Source: Caulobacter sp. Root1455
GTDB taxonomy: Bacteria > Pseudomonadota > Alphaproteobacteria > Caulobacterales > Caulobacteraceae
Direction: 5' to 3'
DNA: 64,000 nucleotides
NCBI RefSeq assembly: GCF_001426905.1
Contig: NZ_LMFQ01000004.1
Coordinates: 1 to 64,000, forward strand
The position numbers were made by a program, and so were the translations under genes. Within the stretch, counting starts at the first letter, position 1. Each line of letters begins with the position of its first letter. This document shows, in pieces, positions 16,040 to 24,856 of this stretch. The notes under the pieces were generated by a model. The model did not search any database and was not told where the DNA came from. It saw only the letters and a program-made list of their open reading frames with translations.

Positions 16040-17602
16040 ATGGCGACCAAGGCCCGGCTGAATTTCTTCCAGATCTGGAACATGTGCTTCGGGTTCTTCG
16101 GGATCCAGATCGGCTTCGGCCTGCAGAACGCCAACACCTCGCGAATCTTCCAGAGCCTCGGCGTCGAGGTCAACCAGCTGGCCATCCTGTGGATCGCCGC
16201 GCCGGCCACCGGCCTGCTGGTGCAGCCGATCATCGGCTATCTCAGCGACAAGACCTGGGGGCGTCTGGGCCGGCGGCGTCCGTACTTCTTCTGGGGCGCG
16301 ATCCTGACCAGCGCCGCCCTGCTGGTCATGCCCAACGCCCCCGTGCTGTGGATCGCAGCGGCCGCCCTGTGGGTGATGGACGCCTCGATCAACATCACCA
16401 TGGAGCCGTTCCGCGCCTTCGTCGGCGACAACCTGCCCGATGAGCAACGCGCCTCGGGCTACGCCATGCAGAGCTTCTTCATCGGCACGGGCGCGGTCCT
16501 GGCCTCGGCCCTGCCGTGGATGCTGACCCGCTGGTTCGGCATCAGCAACGCGGTGGAGGGCGGCGGCGTGCCGCTGTCCGTGCACATCGCTTTCTACGTC
16601 GGCGCGGCGGGCGTGCTGTTGGCGGTGCTGTGGACGGTGTTCACCACCCGTGAATACAGCCCCGACCAGATGGCCGCTTTCGAGGCCGCCGAGCGGGCGC
16701 GGAAGGGCGAGGCGCCGTCCATGGCGGCCGACACGCCCACCCGCGCCGTGCGGGCCTACATGGTCGGCGGTGTCGTCTGGACCCTGGCGGGCGTCGTTCT
16801 GGCCGTCGCGATCTTCGCCACGCGGCTGGAGAAGGAGGTCTATGTCCTGGCCGCCATGCTCGGGGCGTTCGGCCTGGCCCAGATCGCCGCCGGCCTGCTG
16901 CGGCGGGGCGGGAAGACCGCCAATGGCTTCTCCGAGGTGGTCGAGGATCTGTTCCGCATGCCCGACACCATGAAACAGCTGGCGGTGGTGCAGTTCTTCT
17001 CGTGGTTCGGCCTGTTCGCCCTGTGGATCTACACCACCCCGGCCGTCACCGCCTTCCACTACCATGCCACGGACACCGCCTCGCGGGCCTATAACGACGG
17101 CGCCGACTGGGTGGGGGTGCTGTTCGCCCTCTATAACGGCGTGGCGGCGTTGGCGGCCCTGGTGATCCCGCTGATCGCCCGCGCCGTCGGCCGCAAGGCC
17201 AGCCACGCTCTGTGTCTGGGCCTGGGCGGTCTGGGCCTGGCGGCGTTCCCCCTGATCCGCGACCCGGTGCTGCTGTGGATCCCGATGATCGGCGTGGGCT
17301 TTGCCTGGTCGTCGATCCTGTCGGCCCCGTACTCGATCCTGTCGGGCGCGGTGCCGGGCCCGAAGATGGGCGTCTATATGGGCATCTTCAATTTCTTCAT
17401 CGTCATCCCGCAGCTGCTGGCCGCGACCATCCTGGGCGTGCTGCTCAAGACGTTCTTCGACGGTCAGGCGATCTGGGCCTTGATCCTGGGCGGCGGTTCG
17501 ATGCTGGCCGCGGCCGCCTGCGTGTTCCTGGTCCGCGACGTGGGCGAGCCCAGGGCGCTGGCCGCCGCGGCTCCGTCTCCCGAAGCACTCTCAAAAGCTT
17601 GA
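16040..17602 (+). CDS. malY: MFS sugar transporter, MalY-like
   Basis: This 520-residue inner-membrane transporter is of the GPH/SUT-like branch of the major facilitator superfamily, probably a proton symporter for maltose and short maltodextrins. About twelve hydrophobic segments are visible. The loop motif LSDKTWGRLGRRRPYFFWGA (about 73-92) after the second helix is characteristic of the sugar-symporter group, and a soluble linker near 225-245 separates the halves. The start is ATG 16040, preceded by AGGGGGAGC. Divergent from malI and 41 bases upstream of the exported glucoamylase, it matches malY of C. crescentus, which has no maltose ABC transporter in this locus. Confidence 0.85.
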   Translation: MATKARLNFFQIWNMCFGFFGIQIGFGLQNANTSRIFQSLGVEVNQLAILWIAAPATGLLVQPIIGYLSDKTWGRLGRRRPYFFWGAILTSAALLVMPNAPVLWIAAAALWVMDASINITMEPFRAFVGDNLPDEQRASGYAMQSFFIGTGAVLASALPWMLTRWFGISNAVEGGGVPLSVHIAFYVGAAGVLLAVLWTVFTTREYSPDQMAAFEAAERARKGEAPSMAADTPTRAVRAYMVGGVVWTLAGVVLAVAIFATRLEKEVYVLAAMLGAFGLAQIAAGLLRRGGKTANGFSEVVEDLFRMPDTMKQLAVVQFFSWFGLFALWIYTTPAVTAFHYHATDTASRAYNDGADWVGVLFALYNGVAALAALVIPLIARAVGRKASHALCLGLGGLGLAAFPLIRDPVLLWIPMIGVGFAWSSILSAPYSILSGAVPGPKMGVYMGIFNFFIVIPQLLAATILGVLLKTFFDGQAIWALILGGGSMLAAAACVFLVRDVGEPRALAAAAPSPEALSKA

Positions 17603-17643
17603 TCCGCGTCCTTGTCGACGTCGCCATTTCACGAGGTAGTTCC

Positions 17644-19974
17644 ATGCGTTGCCTGAAGATACTCGCCTTGGCCTCGACGGCCGCGACCGCTCTGGGAAGC
17701 GCCGCCTGCGCCGAGACCCCGACCACCTGGGCCTATGCCGCCAAGACCGGAGTCGGCGCGTCCTACGAGGCCTATGTCGACGGCGCCTACAAGGACGGCG
17801 GCCCGACCGGCGCGGTGTCGAAGGTGTGGTTCTCGATCGCCGACGGGACCCTGACCGAGACCATGTACGGCCTGATCCACGAGGCCCAGATCAAGCAGCT
17901 TCGGGTGGCGGTGAAGACCTCGACCGGCCTGGCCGTCGAGGGCGCCGACACCACCTCCAAGACCGAATACCTGCACGTCGACGCCGCCGGCCGGCCGCTG
18001 TCGCCGGCCTACAAGGTGACGACCACCGACAAGCAGGGCCGGTTCGAGATCGAGAAGCGGATCTTCACCGACCCGGACCGCAACGCCCTGGTCGTGCGGG
18101 TCACGGTCCGCGCGCTGAAGGGGCCGGTGACGCCGTTCCTGGTGCTGGAGCCGCACATGGCCAACACCGGCGGCGGCGACACGGGCGCGGCGACCGCCGC
18201 CGCCCTGACCGCTTCGGAGGGCAAGGCGTTCCTGAGCCTGAAGGGCGGCAAGCCGTTCGTGAAGGCCGTCGCCGCGCCGCTCGGCGCCGACGCCCTCGCG
18301 GCCGTGAAGCCGGCGGCCCTGACCGGCGGCGCCTCGGCCACGGGCGCGATCGTGCTGACCGCCCAGCTGCCGGAGCAGGCCTCGGGCGAGGCGACCTACG
18401 ACTTCGCCATCGGCTTCGGCGGCGACGCCCAGGCCGCCGACCAGGCCGCGTCCGCCACACTGAAGACCGGTTATGACGAGGTGCTGGCCCGCTACAACGG
18501 CGAGGGCGACCGCGTCGGCTGGGAGGACTATCTGGCCTCGCTGACCGAGCTGCCGCGCCTGCGCGAGGTCTCGGAGGACGGCGGCAAGCTGGTCCAGGCC
18601 AGCGCCCTGATGCTGAAGGTCCAGGAGGACCGCACCTATGCCGGCGCCCTGATCGCCTCGCTGTCCAATCCGTGGGGCGACACCGTCGACGCCTCCAAGC
18701 CCTCGACCGGCTACAAGGCCGTCTGGCCGCGCGACTTCTACCAGTGCGCCATGGCCCTGGCCGCCCTGGGCGACAAGCAGACGCCGCTGGCGGCGTTCCA
18801 CTACCTGCCCCAGGTGCAGGTCAAGGCCGGCATGGCGGGCAACACCGGCGTCGGCGGCTGGTTCCTGCAGAAGACCTGGGTGGACGGCACCACCGAATGG
18901 GTCGGCGTCCAGCTGGACCAGACCGCCATGCCGATCATGCTGGGCTGGAAGCTGTGGAAGCTGGGCTGGCTGCCCGAGGCGGACCTGAAGGCCTATTACG
19001 GCAAGATGATCAAGCCGGCGGCCGACTTCCTGGTCGACGGCGGCAAGGTCGGGGTCGGCTGGAACCACGAGACCATCAAGCCGCCGTTCACCCAGCAGGA
19101 GCGCTGGGAAGAGCAGGGCGGCTATTCGCCCTCGACCACCGCGGCGACCATCACCGGCCTGGTGGTGGCGGGCGACATCGCCGAACTGGCCGGCGACACG
19201 GCCGGCGCGGCCCGCTATCGCGCCACGGCCGACGCCTATTCGGCCAAGGTCGAGGCGCGGATGGTCACCACCAAGGGGCCGTTCGGCGACGGGACCTATT
19301 ATGTGCGCCTGAACCAGAACGAAGACCCCAACGACCACGCCCCGATCGGCGCCGCCAACGGCCAGATCGCCCCGCCCAAGGACCAGGTGGTCGACGGCGG
19401 CTTCCTGGAGCTGGTCCGCTACGGCGTGCGGCGGGCCGACGATCCGGCCATCGTCGGCAGCCTGCCCGAGCTGGACGACACCAGCCGGGCCGACCTCTAC
19501 CGCGTGCGCTACGACTTCACCTTCCCGGGCGTGACGGGCGAGTTTCCGGGCTGGCGGCGCTATGACGTCGACGGCTATGGCGAGGACGCCAAGACCGGCG
19601 CCAACTACGGCGTGGGCGGCCAGATGAGCCCGGGCCAGCGCGGCCGGGTCTGGCCGATCTTCACCGGCGAGCGCGGCCACTACGCGCTGGCGGCGGCCAG
19701 CCAGCACGGCAAGCCCGACGCCGCCGCGATCCAGGAGATCCGCGACCGCTACGTCAAGGCCATGGAGCTGTTCGCCAATGAGGGCCTGCTGATCTCCGAG
19801 CAGGTCTGGGACGGCGTCGGGGCGAACCCGCGCGGCTATCCGCGCGGCGAGGGCACGGATTCGGCCACGCCCCTGGCCTGGTCGCACGCCGAATACGTCA
19901 AGCTGCTGCGCTCGGTCAGCGACGGCCAGGTGTGGGATCGCTACGCGCCGGTGGCGGCGCGCTACGCGAAGTAG
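17644..19974 (+). CDS. exported glucan 1,4-alpha-glucosidase (glucoamylase, GH15)
   Basis: This 776-aa glucoamylase releases glucose from the non-reducing ends of maltodextrins. A signal peptide (MRCLKILALASTAATALGSAACA, cleavage near 23) points to the periplasm or cell surface. An N-terminal beta domain (glucodextranase-N-like, about 25-290) is followed by the (alpha/alpha)6 catalytic domain. That domain carries GYKAVWPRDFYQCAMAL, ERWEEQGGYSPST (acid Glu about 490) and a C-terminal LAWSHAEYVKLLRS (base Glu about 750). The start is ATG 17644, 41 bases after malY with GAGG upstream, so the two are probably cotranscribed under MalI. With the amylase and glucosidase it completes maltodextrin breakdown. 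Confidence 0.9.
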   Translation: MRCLKILALASTAATALGSAACAETPTTWAYAAKTGVGASYEAYVDGAYKDGGPTGAVSKVWFSIADGTLTETMYGLIHEAQIKQLRVAVKTSTGLAVEGADTTSKTEYLHVDAAGRPLSPAYKVTTTDKQGRFEIEKRIFTDPDRNALVVRVTVRALKGPVTPFLVLEPHMANTGGGDTGAATAAALTASEGKAFLSLKGGKPFVKAVAAPLGADALAAVKPAALTGGASATGAIVLTAQLPEQASGEATYDFAIGFGGDAQAADQAASATLKTGYDEVLARYNGEGDRVGWEDYLASLTELPRLREVSEDGGKLVQASALMLKVQEDRTYAGALIASLSNPWGDTVDASKPSTGYKAVWPRDFYQCAMALAALGDKQTPLAAFHYLPQVQVKAGMAGNTGVGGWFLQKTWVDGTTEWVGVQLDQTAMPIMLGWKLWKLGWLPEADLKAYYGKMIKPAADFLVDGGKVGVGWNHETIKPPFTQQERWEEQGGYSPSTTAATITGLVVAGDIAELAGDTAGAARYRATADAYSAKVEARMVTTKGPFGDGTYYVRLNQNEDPNDHAPIGAANGQIAPPKDQVVDGGFLELVRYGVRRADDPAIVGSLPELDDTSRADLYRVRYDFTFPGVTGEFPGWRRYDVDGYGEDAKTGANYGVGGQMSPGQRGRVWPIFTGERGHYALAAASQHGKPDAAAIQEIRDRYVKAMELFANEGLLISEQVWDGVGANPRGYPRGEGTDSATPLAWSHAEYVKLLRSVSDGQVWDRYAPVAARYAK

Positions 19975-19981
19975 AACAGCC

Positions 19982-20024
19982 AAGCTCCGCCCGCGCCGGT
20001 GAAAATCGGCGCGGGCGAAAGCTT
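19982..20024. terminator. hairpin between convergent glucoamylase and btuB
   Basis: GCCCGCGCC (19989-19997) pairs with GGCGCGGGC (20008-20016), extended by AAGCT/AGCTT outer arms. It lies in the 66-base gap between two convergent genes and could end both transcripts, although the U-runs are weak. Confidence 0.5.
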
Positions 20025-20040
20025 CACCTTAGGGGCAGGT

Positions 20041-21957
20041 CTAGAACCTGGCCCGTACGCCGGCGAAGGCGCCGCGACCCGGGGTCCCATAGCGGTAGAG
20101 GGTCTCGTACCGCTGGTCGAACAGGTTCTCGACCCGACCGTACAGCTCGAACGTGTCGTTGATCGGATAGGCGATCCGCGCGTCGGTCAGCACATAGCTC
20201 TTCAGCCGCCGGGTGTTGGCGGGGTTGTCGAAGCTGTGACCGACATACTGCATCGTCAGTCCGCCGGTCAGGCCGTTGGCCAGACTCAGCTGCGCGTCGG
20301 CCGCGGCGGTCTCGCCGGCCCGGCGCGCCAGGTCCTTGCCGTGGTTGGCGTCGGGCGACTTATTGACCGCGTCCATGTTGGTGTAGTTGCCCGACAGGGT
20401 CAGCAGCGCATTGACCTCGAAGCTGCCCTCCACCTCCACGCCGTGGGCCTGGCTCTTGGCCGTGTTGGCGTAGCCGCCGAAGTTGGGCGGGGTGTTGTTG
20501 GACAGGAAGTCGATCTGGTTCCTGGTGTCGCGGCTGAAATAGGTGATCGACCCGCGCAGGCGATCCTCCATGACGCCGTGCTCGACGCCGATGTCCCAGC
20601 TCTTGGCCTCTTCCGGCTTCAGGTCGGTGTTCCCGTAGTCGCTGTACAGCTGGTACAGCGACGGCGCCTTGAAGCCCTCGCCGTAGTTGGCGCGGAAGAT
20701 CGTGGCCCCGCCGTTGGGGGACCAGGCCGCGCCGGCCTGGACGGTGGTGGCCCCGCCGAAGGTGTCGTGGTCGTCGTGGCGGACGCCGCCGGTCAGGGTC
20801 AGACCCGCGGCCGGCTTGGCCTGAAGCTGGCCGTAGACGCTGTCCATGCCGGCGGCGTGGCGATCGACGTCTGGGCTGAACGACGGCGAGGCGGACCGGA
20901 ACCAGGTGCGCTCGGTCTCGGCCCCGAACACCGCGCGCCAGACCGGGTTGATTGTCCAGGCGCCTTGGTATTCCAGGCTGTTGTCGGTCCCGCGCGAGTC
21001 GAAGGTCTTGGGCGCGCTCAGGGCGGGATCGTAGTTGTCGCGATCGGTCTGGGTGTAGCCGTAGCCGACGCGGCTTTGCAGGGCGCCGTCGAAATTGGAC
21101 AGCCGCGCGCCCAGATAGCCGACCAGTTCCTTGGTCGTGCCGTACTCGGCGGTGTCGGCGAAGGCGAAGGCCGGGGCGGGGAAGCCGTCGAACTCGCCGC
21201 GTCCGGCGGCGTAGGAGACGCGCGCGTCGAGGCTGGCCCCGTCGGTGACGTTCACGTCCAGGCGGCCGCTGACCGCGTTGTTGTGGTAGCCGTCCTTCTC
21301 CTTGCCGCCCAGGGCCTCGTCGAAGGTGGAGACGCCGGCGGTGGTGTAAGACCCGGCCGAAAGCCGCCATCCGCCCCACGCGCCGCCGGCCCCGACGCCG
21401 ACGCGGGCATAGGCCGTGGCGCGCGAGCCGCCCTCGACCAAGGCGTCGCCCGACAGCGGACCGTCCGGGGTCTTGGTGAGCATGCTGACCACGCCGCCGA
21501 TGGCCTGGCTGCCCCACAGGGTCGATTGCGGGCCGCGCAGCACCTCGATGCGGTCGACGTCGCCGGCCAGCAGGGTGGCGAAATTGTAGCCGCCGCCGGT
21601 CGACGACGGGTCGTTCAGCTTGACGCCGTCGATCAACACGGCGGTCTGGTCGGTCTCGGCGCCGCGGATGCGCACCTGGGTCGCGCCGCCCACGCCGCCG
21701 TTGCGGGTGACGGAGACGCCGGGGGTGCGCGACAGCAGATCGGAGACCACGACGGCCTGACGCTGGCGCAGGGTTTCGGCGGTGATCACCGTCATGCTGA
21801 CCGGGGTTTCGGACAGCTTGTCGGCGGCGCGGCCGGCGGTGACGACCACCTGATCGACCGCGTTGGCGTCGTCGAGGAGCTCGGCGGCCAGCCCTTGGCC
21901 GGGCAGGGCGAGAACGGGAAGGGCGGCCACCAGGGCCAGGACGGAAATCGAGCGCAT
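20041..21957 (-). CDS. btuB: TonB-dependent vitamin B12 receptor BtuB
   Basis: This outer-membrane cobalamin receptor (638 aa) has a signal peptide (MRSISVLALVAALPVLALPGQGLA), a TonB box and plug start VDQVVVTAGRAADKLSETPVSMTVI, TPGVSVTRNGGVGGATQVRIRGAETDQTAVLIDGVKLND, and a barrel ending in FAGVRARF. Short plug loops and overall length match BtuB rather than the long sugar-type receptors elsewhere in the window. The start is ATG 21957, with GGAGG eight bases upstream. A cobalamin riboswitch lies in its leader (22083-22262), which makes the substrate call strong. It is expected to be off when B12 is abundant. Confidence 0.93.
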   Translation of the reverse strand: MRSISVLALVAALPVLALPGQGLAAELLDDANAVDQVVVTAGRAADKLSETPVSMTVITAETLRQRQAVVVSDLLSRTPGVSVTRNGGVGGATQVRIRGAETDQTAVLIDGVKLNDPSSTGGGYNFATLLAGDVDRIEVLRGPQSTLWGSQAIGGVVSMLTKTPDGPLSGDALVEGGSRATAYARVGVGAGGAWGGWRLSAGSYTTAGVSTFDEALGGKEKDGYHNNAVSGRLDVNVTDGASLDARVSYAAGRGEFDGFPAPAFAFADTAEYGTTKELVGYLGARLSNFDGALQSRVGYGYTQTDRDNYDPALSAPKTFDSRGTDNSLEYQGAWTINPVWRAVFGAETERTWFRSASPSFSPDVDRHAAGMDSVYGQLQAKPAAGLTLTGGVRHDDHDTFGGATTVQAGAAWSPNGGATIFRANYGEGFKAPSLYQLYSDYGNTDLKPEEAKSWDIGVEHGVMEDRLRGSITYFSRDTRNQIDFLSNNTPPNFGGYANTAKSQAHGVEVEGSFEVNALLTLSGNYTNMDAVNKSPDANHGKDLARRAGETAAADAQLSLANGLTGGLTMQYVGHSFDNPANTRRLKSYVLTDARIAYPINDTFELYGRVENLFDQRYETLYRYGTPGRGAFAGVRARF

Positions 21958-22082
21958 TTTCAAATCCTCCGTGCGCAGCAACGAAGGCTGGCCCGAGGAT
22001 TCGGACCGGCCTGACGATGTCGCCTCGGGGGAAAGAACCCCATCGTACGGCGCACCCCGGCCGGACGAAGGACGACCGCGAC

Positions 22083-22262
22083 GGGCAGGTCTCCTGGCTC
22101 GCGGGTCAAGGCCGGTGCGTGTCGCCTTCCCAGCCGCTCTCCGAAGAGAAAGGCCAGTGGCTTAGTGACACGCGGGCTCGCCGCTTACAGTTGCGGGGGC
22201 AGCCCGGGTTTCGCACCCGAGTTCCCTTTTCATCCTCTTTCGAGGAACCTGTCGCGAGAGCT
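22083..22262 (-). promoter_or_regulatory. cobalamin (AdoCbl) riboswitch
   Basis: Read on the minus strand this leader has the riboswitch hallmarks in order: an opening helix with CGACAGGTTCC (about 22257), GATGAAAAGGGAA (about 22230), GGGTGCGAAACCCGGGCTGCCCCC, GGCGACACGCACCGGCC, and the B12 box AGCCAGGAGACCTGCCC (22083-22099). It precedes btuB by about 125 bases. Such RNAs bind adenosylcobalamin and shut off translation or transcription of the receptor gene. Confidence 0.93.
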
Positions 22263-22440
22263 GCACTATAGGCTGCGCCGCACCCGGTCAATCTGGAGCG
22301 CGTCTTGCCGGGTCGCGCCAGGCCTTGGCCCGCCTTGAGCCTGAAGCGAGAAAAACTCCATTGAGCGCTGATATCCCGAGTCTAAGGTGTGGATAGACAG
22401 CGCCTGCTCGCGGAGATGGGCGGCGCTCCGGGAGGACGCC

Positions 22441-23328
22441 ATGAACGCCTTTACCCCCATCACCGCTTCGGAAACGCCTGACTATGCCGGCCTGACGGTG
22501 ACCCCGGCCGGAACGGTCCTCGGCGCCGAGATCTCGGGTCTGGACCTGACCCGGCCCCTGTCGCCGGAGATCGTGGCGGCGATCCGCACGGCGTTGCTGC
22601 GTCACAAGGTGGTGTTCTTCCGCGACCAGGACATCAGCCATGAGGATCATGTCCGTTTCGGCCGTTATTTCGGGGACTTGGAGGGGCATCCTGTCACGGC
22701 CCACGTGCCGGGATTTCCCGAAATCCTGCACATCGAGGCCGCCGACGGCATGAAGCTGCGCGAGGAGATCGTGCCGATGGTCCGCGCCGCCAACAAGTGG
22801 CACACCGACGTCACCTTCCGACCCGCGCCGTCGATGGGCGGGGTGCTGCGCATGCGCCACATGCCGCCTCTGGGCGGCGACACCCTGTTCGCCGACACCG
22901 CCGCCATCTATCGCGACCTGCCCGACAAGCTGAAGGAACAGCTGGCCCCCCTGAAGGCCGAGCACGACATCCTGCAGAGCTACGGCTACCGAGTCGACGA
23001 GGCCAAGCGCCAGGAGCTTCGCGCGGCCCATCCGGTCCAGGCCCACCCGGTGGTCCGCACCCATCCCGAGACCGGCGAGAAGCACCTGTTCGTCAACAAG
23101 GTCTTCACGACCCGGATCCTGGGCCTGCCCGAGGACGAGGCCGCCAGGCTGTTGGCCGACCTGCTGGACCGGGTGAAGACGCCCGAATACCAAGTCCGCT
23201 TCCGCTGGACGCCCAACGCCATCGTCTTCTGGGACAACCGCGCCACCCAGCACTACGCCATCCTCGACTACTGGCCGCAGGAGCGCATCGTCGAGCGGGT
23301 GACGATCCAGGGCGACGTCCCGTTCTGA
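22441..23328 (+). CDS. TauD/TfdA-family 2-oxoglutarate dioxygenase
   Basis: This 295-aa Fe(II)/2-oxoglutarate dioxygenase of the TauD/TfdA family oxidises taurine, alkyl sulfates/sulfonates or aryloxyacids in its relatives. The iron triad is HTD (H121, D123) and H271 in TQHYAILDYWP. ERIVERVTI (281-289) supplies the arginine for 2-oxoglutarate. LRHKVVFFRDQDISHEDHVRFGRYFG is the usual family start. ATG 22441 has GGGAGG upstream. It is divergent from the btuB leader and stands alone, with no sulfonate ABC genes nearby, so I do not use the name tauD. Confidence 0.87.
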   Translation: MNAFTPITASETPDYAGLTVTPAGTVLGAEISGLDLTRPLSPEIVAAIRTALLRHKVVFFRDQDISHEDHVRFGRYFGDLEGHPVTAHVPGFPEILHIEAADGMKLREEIVPMVRAANKWHTDVTFRPAPSMGGVLRMRHMPPLGGDTLFADTAAIYRDLPDKLKEQLAPLKAEHDILQSYGYRVDEAKRQELRAAHPVQAHPVVRTHPETGEKHLFVNKVFTTRILGLPEDEAARLLADLLDRVKTPEYQVRFRWTPNAIVFWDNRATQHYAILDYWPQERIVERVTIQGDVPF

Positions 23329-23394
23329 CGCGACCTTAGCTTGACCATGAAATGACCAGCGAGGTCATCGGGTTATCGCGACCTCTGGTCGTGA

Positions 23395-24066
23395 TCAGGA
23401 GCGCGAGGCGCGGGCGTCGATGCGACGTTCCATCAGCAGCAGGCTGAGCATCACCAGGAAGGCGAAGACCAGCAGGGCGCCGGCCAACTGGTGGGCCTTG
23501 TCCCACTCCAGGGCCTCGACCAGCCGATAGATCTCGATCGACAGCACCTCGGTCTGGCCGGGAATGCCGCCGCCCAGCATCATCACCACCCCGAACTCGC
23601 CGACGGTGTGGGCGAAGACCAGAAGCGCGGCGACGGCGTAGCCCGGCAGGGCCAGCGGCAGGGCCACCTTGCGAAAAGCGCTCCAGGGCGAGGCGCCCAG
23701 GCTGGCGGCGGCCTCCAGCGGCTCGTCGCCCACGGCGATGAAGGCGTTGCGCAGCGGCTGGACCGCGAACGGCAGCGAGTAGATCAGCGAGCCGATCACC
23801 AGGCCCTGGAAGGTGAAGGCCAGGGTGCGCACCCCGAACGGATGCAGCAGGGCGATCAGCGGGCTCTGCGGGCCCAGGGCGATCAGCAGGTAGAAGCCCA
23901 GGGCGGTCGGCGGCAGGACGATTGGCAGGGCCACCAGCGCCCCGATCGGCGTCTTCCAGCGCGAACGCCCCCGCGCCAGCCACCAGGCCAGGGGCGTGGC
24001 CAGGATCAGCAGCAGGATCGTGGTGATCCCCGCCAGCTTGATCGTCAGCCAAATGATCCCGAGCAT
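23395..24066 (-). CDS. modB: molybdate ABC transporter permease ModB
   Basis: This 223-residue inner-membrane permease of the molybdate importer has about five or six membrane spans. Its permease signature [26 protein letters not shown] lies near 138-163, and [19 protein letters not shown] and [22 protein letters not shown] are very typical of ModB. ATG 24066 follows GAGG, and a Mo-box lies about 70 bases upstream. The substrate-binding (ModA) and ATPase (ModC) genes are absent on both sides: the next genes are a convergent dioxygenase and an unrelated unknown. ModB must therefore work with partners encoded elsewhere. Confidence 0.9.
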   Translation of the reverse strand: MLGIIWLTIKLAGITTILLLILATPLAWWLARGRSRWKTPIGALVALPIVLPPTALGFYLLIALGPQSPLIALLHPFGVRTLAFTFQGLVIGSLIYSLPFAVQPLRNAFIAVGDEPLEAAASLGASPWSAFRKVALPLALPGYAVAALLVFAHTVGEFGVVMMLGGGIPGQTEVLSIEIYRLVEALEWDKAHQLAGALLVFAFLVMLSLLLMERRIDARASRS

Positions 24067-24133
24067 GGTCAGCGGACCTCGAGCTTGGTCGACGACGGGC
24101 GGGGCGGCATGGCTTTGGTCCGGGCGGGGTTCA

Positions 24134-24156
24134 GTTATGTAGCTTGCCTACATAAC
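24134..24156. promoter_or_regulatory. Mo-box, candidate ModE operator for modB
   Basis: GTTATGTAG (24134-24142) and CTACATAAC (24148-24156) form a perfect 9-bp inverted repeat with a 5-base spacer. It closely resembles the ModE-binding Mo-box core (TTATaTa...TAcATAAC). It lies 68 bases upstream of modB and predicts repression by molybdate-bound ModE. Confidence 0.65.
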
Positions 24157-24204
24157 GAGCTTTCGCGTCCAGGTCACGCGCGGCCGGCCGCGCTCTGGAG
24201 CCGC

Positions 24205-24684
24205 CTAGTGGACGGTCGCCCACCGGGGCGCCGGCTCGTCCGGTCCGGCGCCTTGCGGCTCCCGCAGGCGGACGGGCAGGGGATAGCCGTCGACCCGCAG
24301 GGCCGCGTTCAGGGCGCGCGCCAGCGCCATGGTCGGCCGGGAGTCGATCAGCAGCGGCTCCAGCAGCGCCGCGCCGGCCGCCGTCGCGGTTCCCGCCAGT
24401 CCGCAGGACGCCATCAGCCGCTGCTCGTCGGTCGAAACGCCGCCGCAGGTCGGGCGCTCCACCTGGATCGGCCGACGCAGGCTGGCCTCCACCGACTGCA
24501 TCCAGGCGACGAACAGCCCACCGGACCGGTGCGACGCTCGAAAGGCCAGGGCCTGGGCGACCAGCCGGGGCCGGGGCTCGCCCGCGGCCTTCAGCGCCGC
24601 CCACTGGCGCATGGCGCCCAGGAGCAGCCGTTCGCCGACCGTGGGGTCGGCGGTCCAGCGGAAGGTCGTGGAGTCGGGAGTCAT
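24205..24684 (-). CDS. unknown protein, divergent from fecI, Fur-box controlled
   Basis: I do not recognise this 159-aa protein. It has no signal peptide or membrane span. The features I see are RWTADPTVGERLLLGAMRQWAALKAAGEPRPRLV at the N-terminus, two cysteines (CGG near 83 and CGL near 98), an Ala/Gly-rich segment around 99-110, and an acidic/Pro-rich C-terminus. The start is ATG 24684 with GGAGG upstream. Two TTGCGA-N5-TCGCAA palindromes lie between it and fecI, so it is probably iron-regulated with the FecI-FecR-receptor unit. A role in iron or heme handling is inferred from context only. Confidence 0.6.
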   Translation of the reverse strand: MTPDSTTFRWTADPTVGERLLLGAMRQWAALKAAGEPRPRLVAQALAFRASHRSGGLFVAWMQSVEASLRRPIQVERPTCGGVSTDEQRLMASCGLAGTATAAGAALLEPLLIDSRPTMALARALNAALRVDGYPLPVRLREPQGAGPDEPAPRWATVH

Positions 24685-24718
24685 GGCGGCCTCCGCCGAG
24701 AGGGTGTCGCGTTCTTTG

Positions 24719-24735
24719 TTGCGACTGGTTCGCAA
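24719..24735. promoter_or_regulatory. candidate Fur box 1
   Basis: TTGCGA-CTGGT-TCGCAA is a perfect inverted repeat 34 bases upstream of the unknown gene at 24205-24684. The arms resemble alphaproteobacterial Fur sites of the TGCGA-N5-TCGCA kind. Confidence 0.5.
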
Positions 24736-24754
24736 TATCTAGACCGCGAGCTTA

Positions 24755-24771
24755 TTGCGAGTCAATCGCAA
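24755..24771. promoter_or_regulatory. candidate Fur box 2
   Basis: TTGCGA-GTCAA-TCGCAA has the same arms and spacing as box 1, exactly 36 bases further on and 85 bases upstream of fecI. The duplicated arrangement in a divergent promoter suggests coordinated iron control of both units. Confidence 0.5.
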
Positions 24772-24856
24772 CAAGCTCGCGCCCGGTGCGCTGGACCGCC
24801 GACCGCCGGCGGCCTAGGTTAAGCCGCCGTCGCAACCCGTTCGCCGTTCTGAGTCT

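Noticed and set aside
22083..22262. Open frames of 60-100 codons across this leader
   Set aside because: The stretch is explained by a cobalamin riboswitch with its B12 box and conserved core; the frames are incidental.
24131..24160. Reading the GTTATGTAG/CTACATAAC palindrome as a TetR or Fur site
   Set aside because: Its sequence fits the ModE Mo-box far better, and it lies directly upstream of modB.
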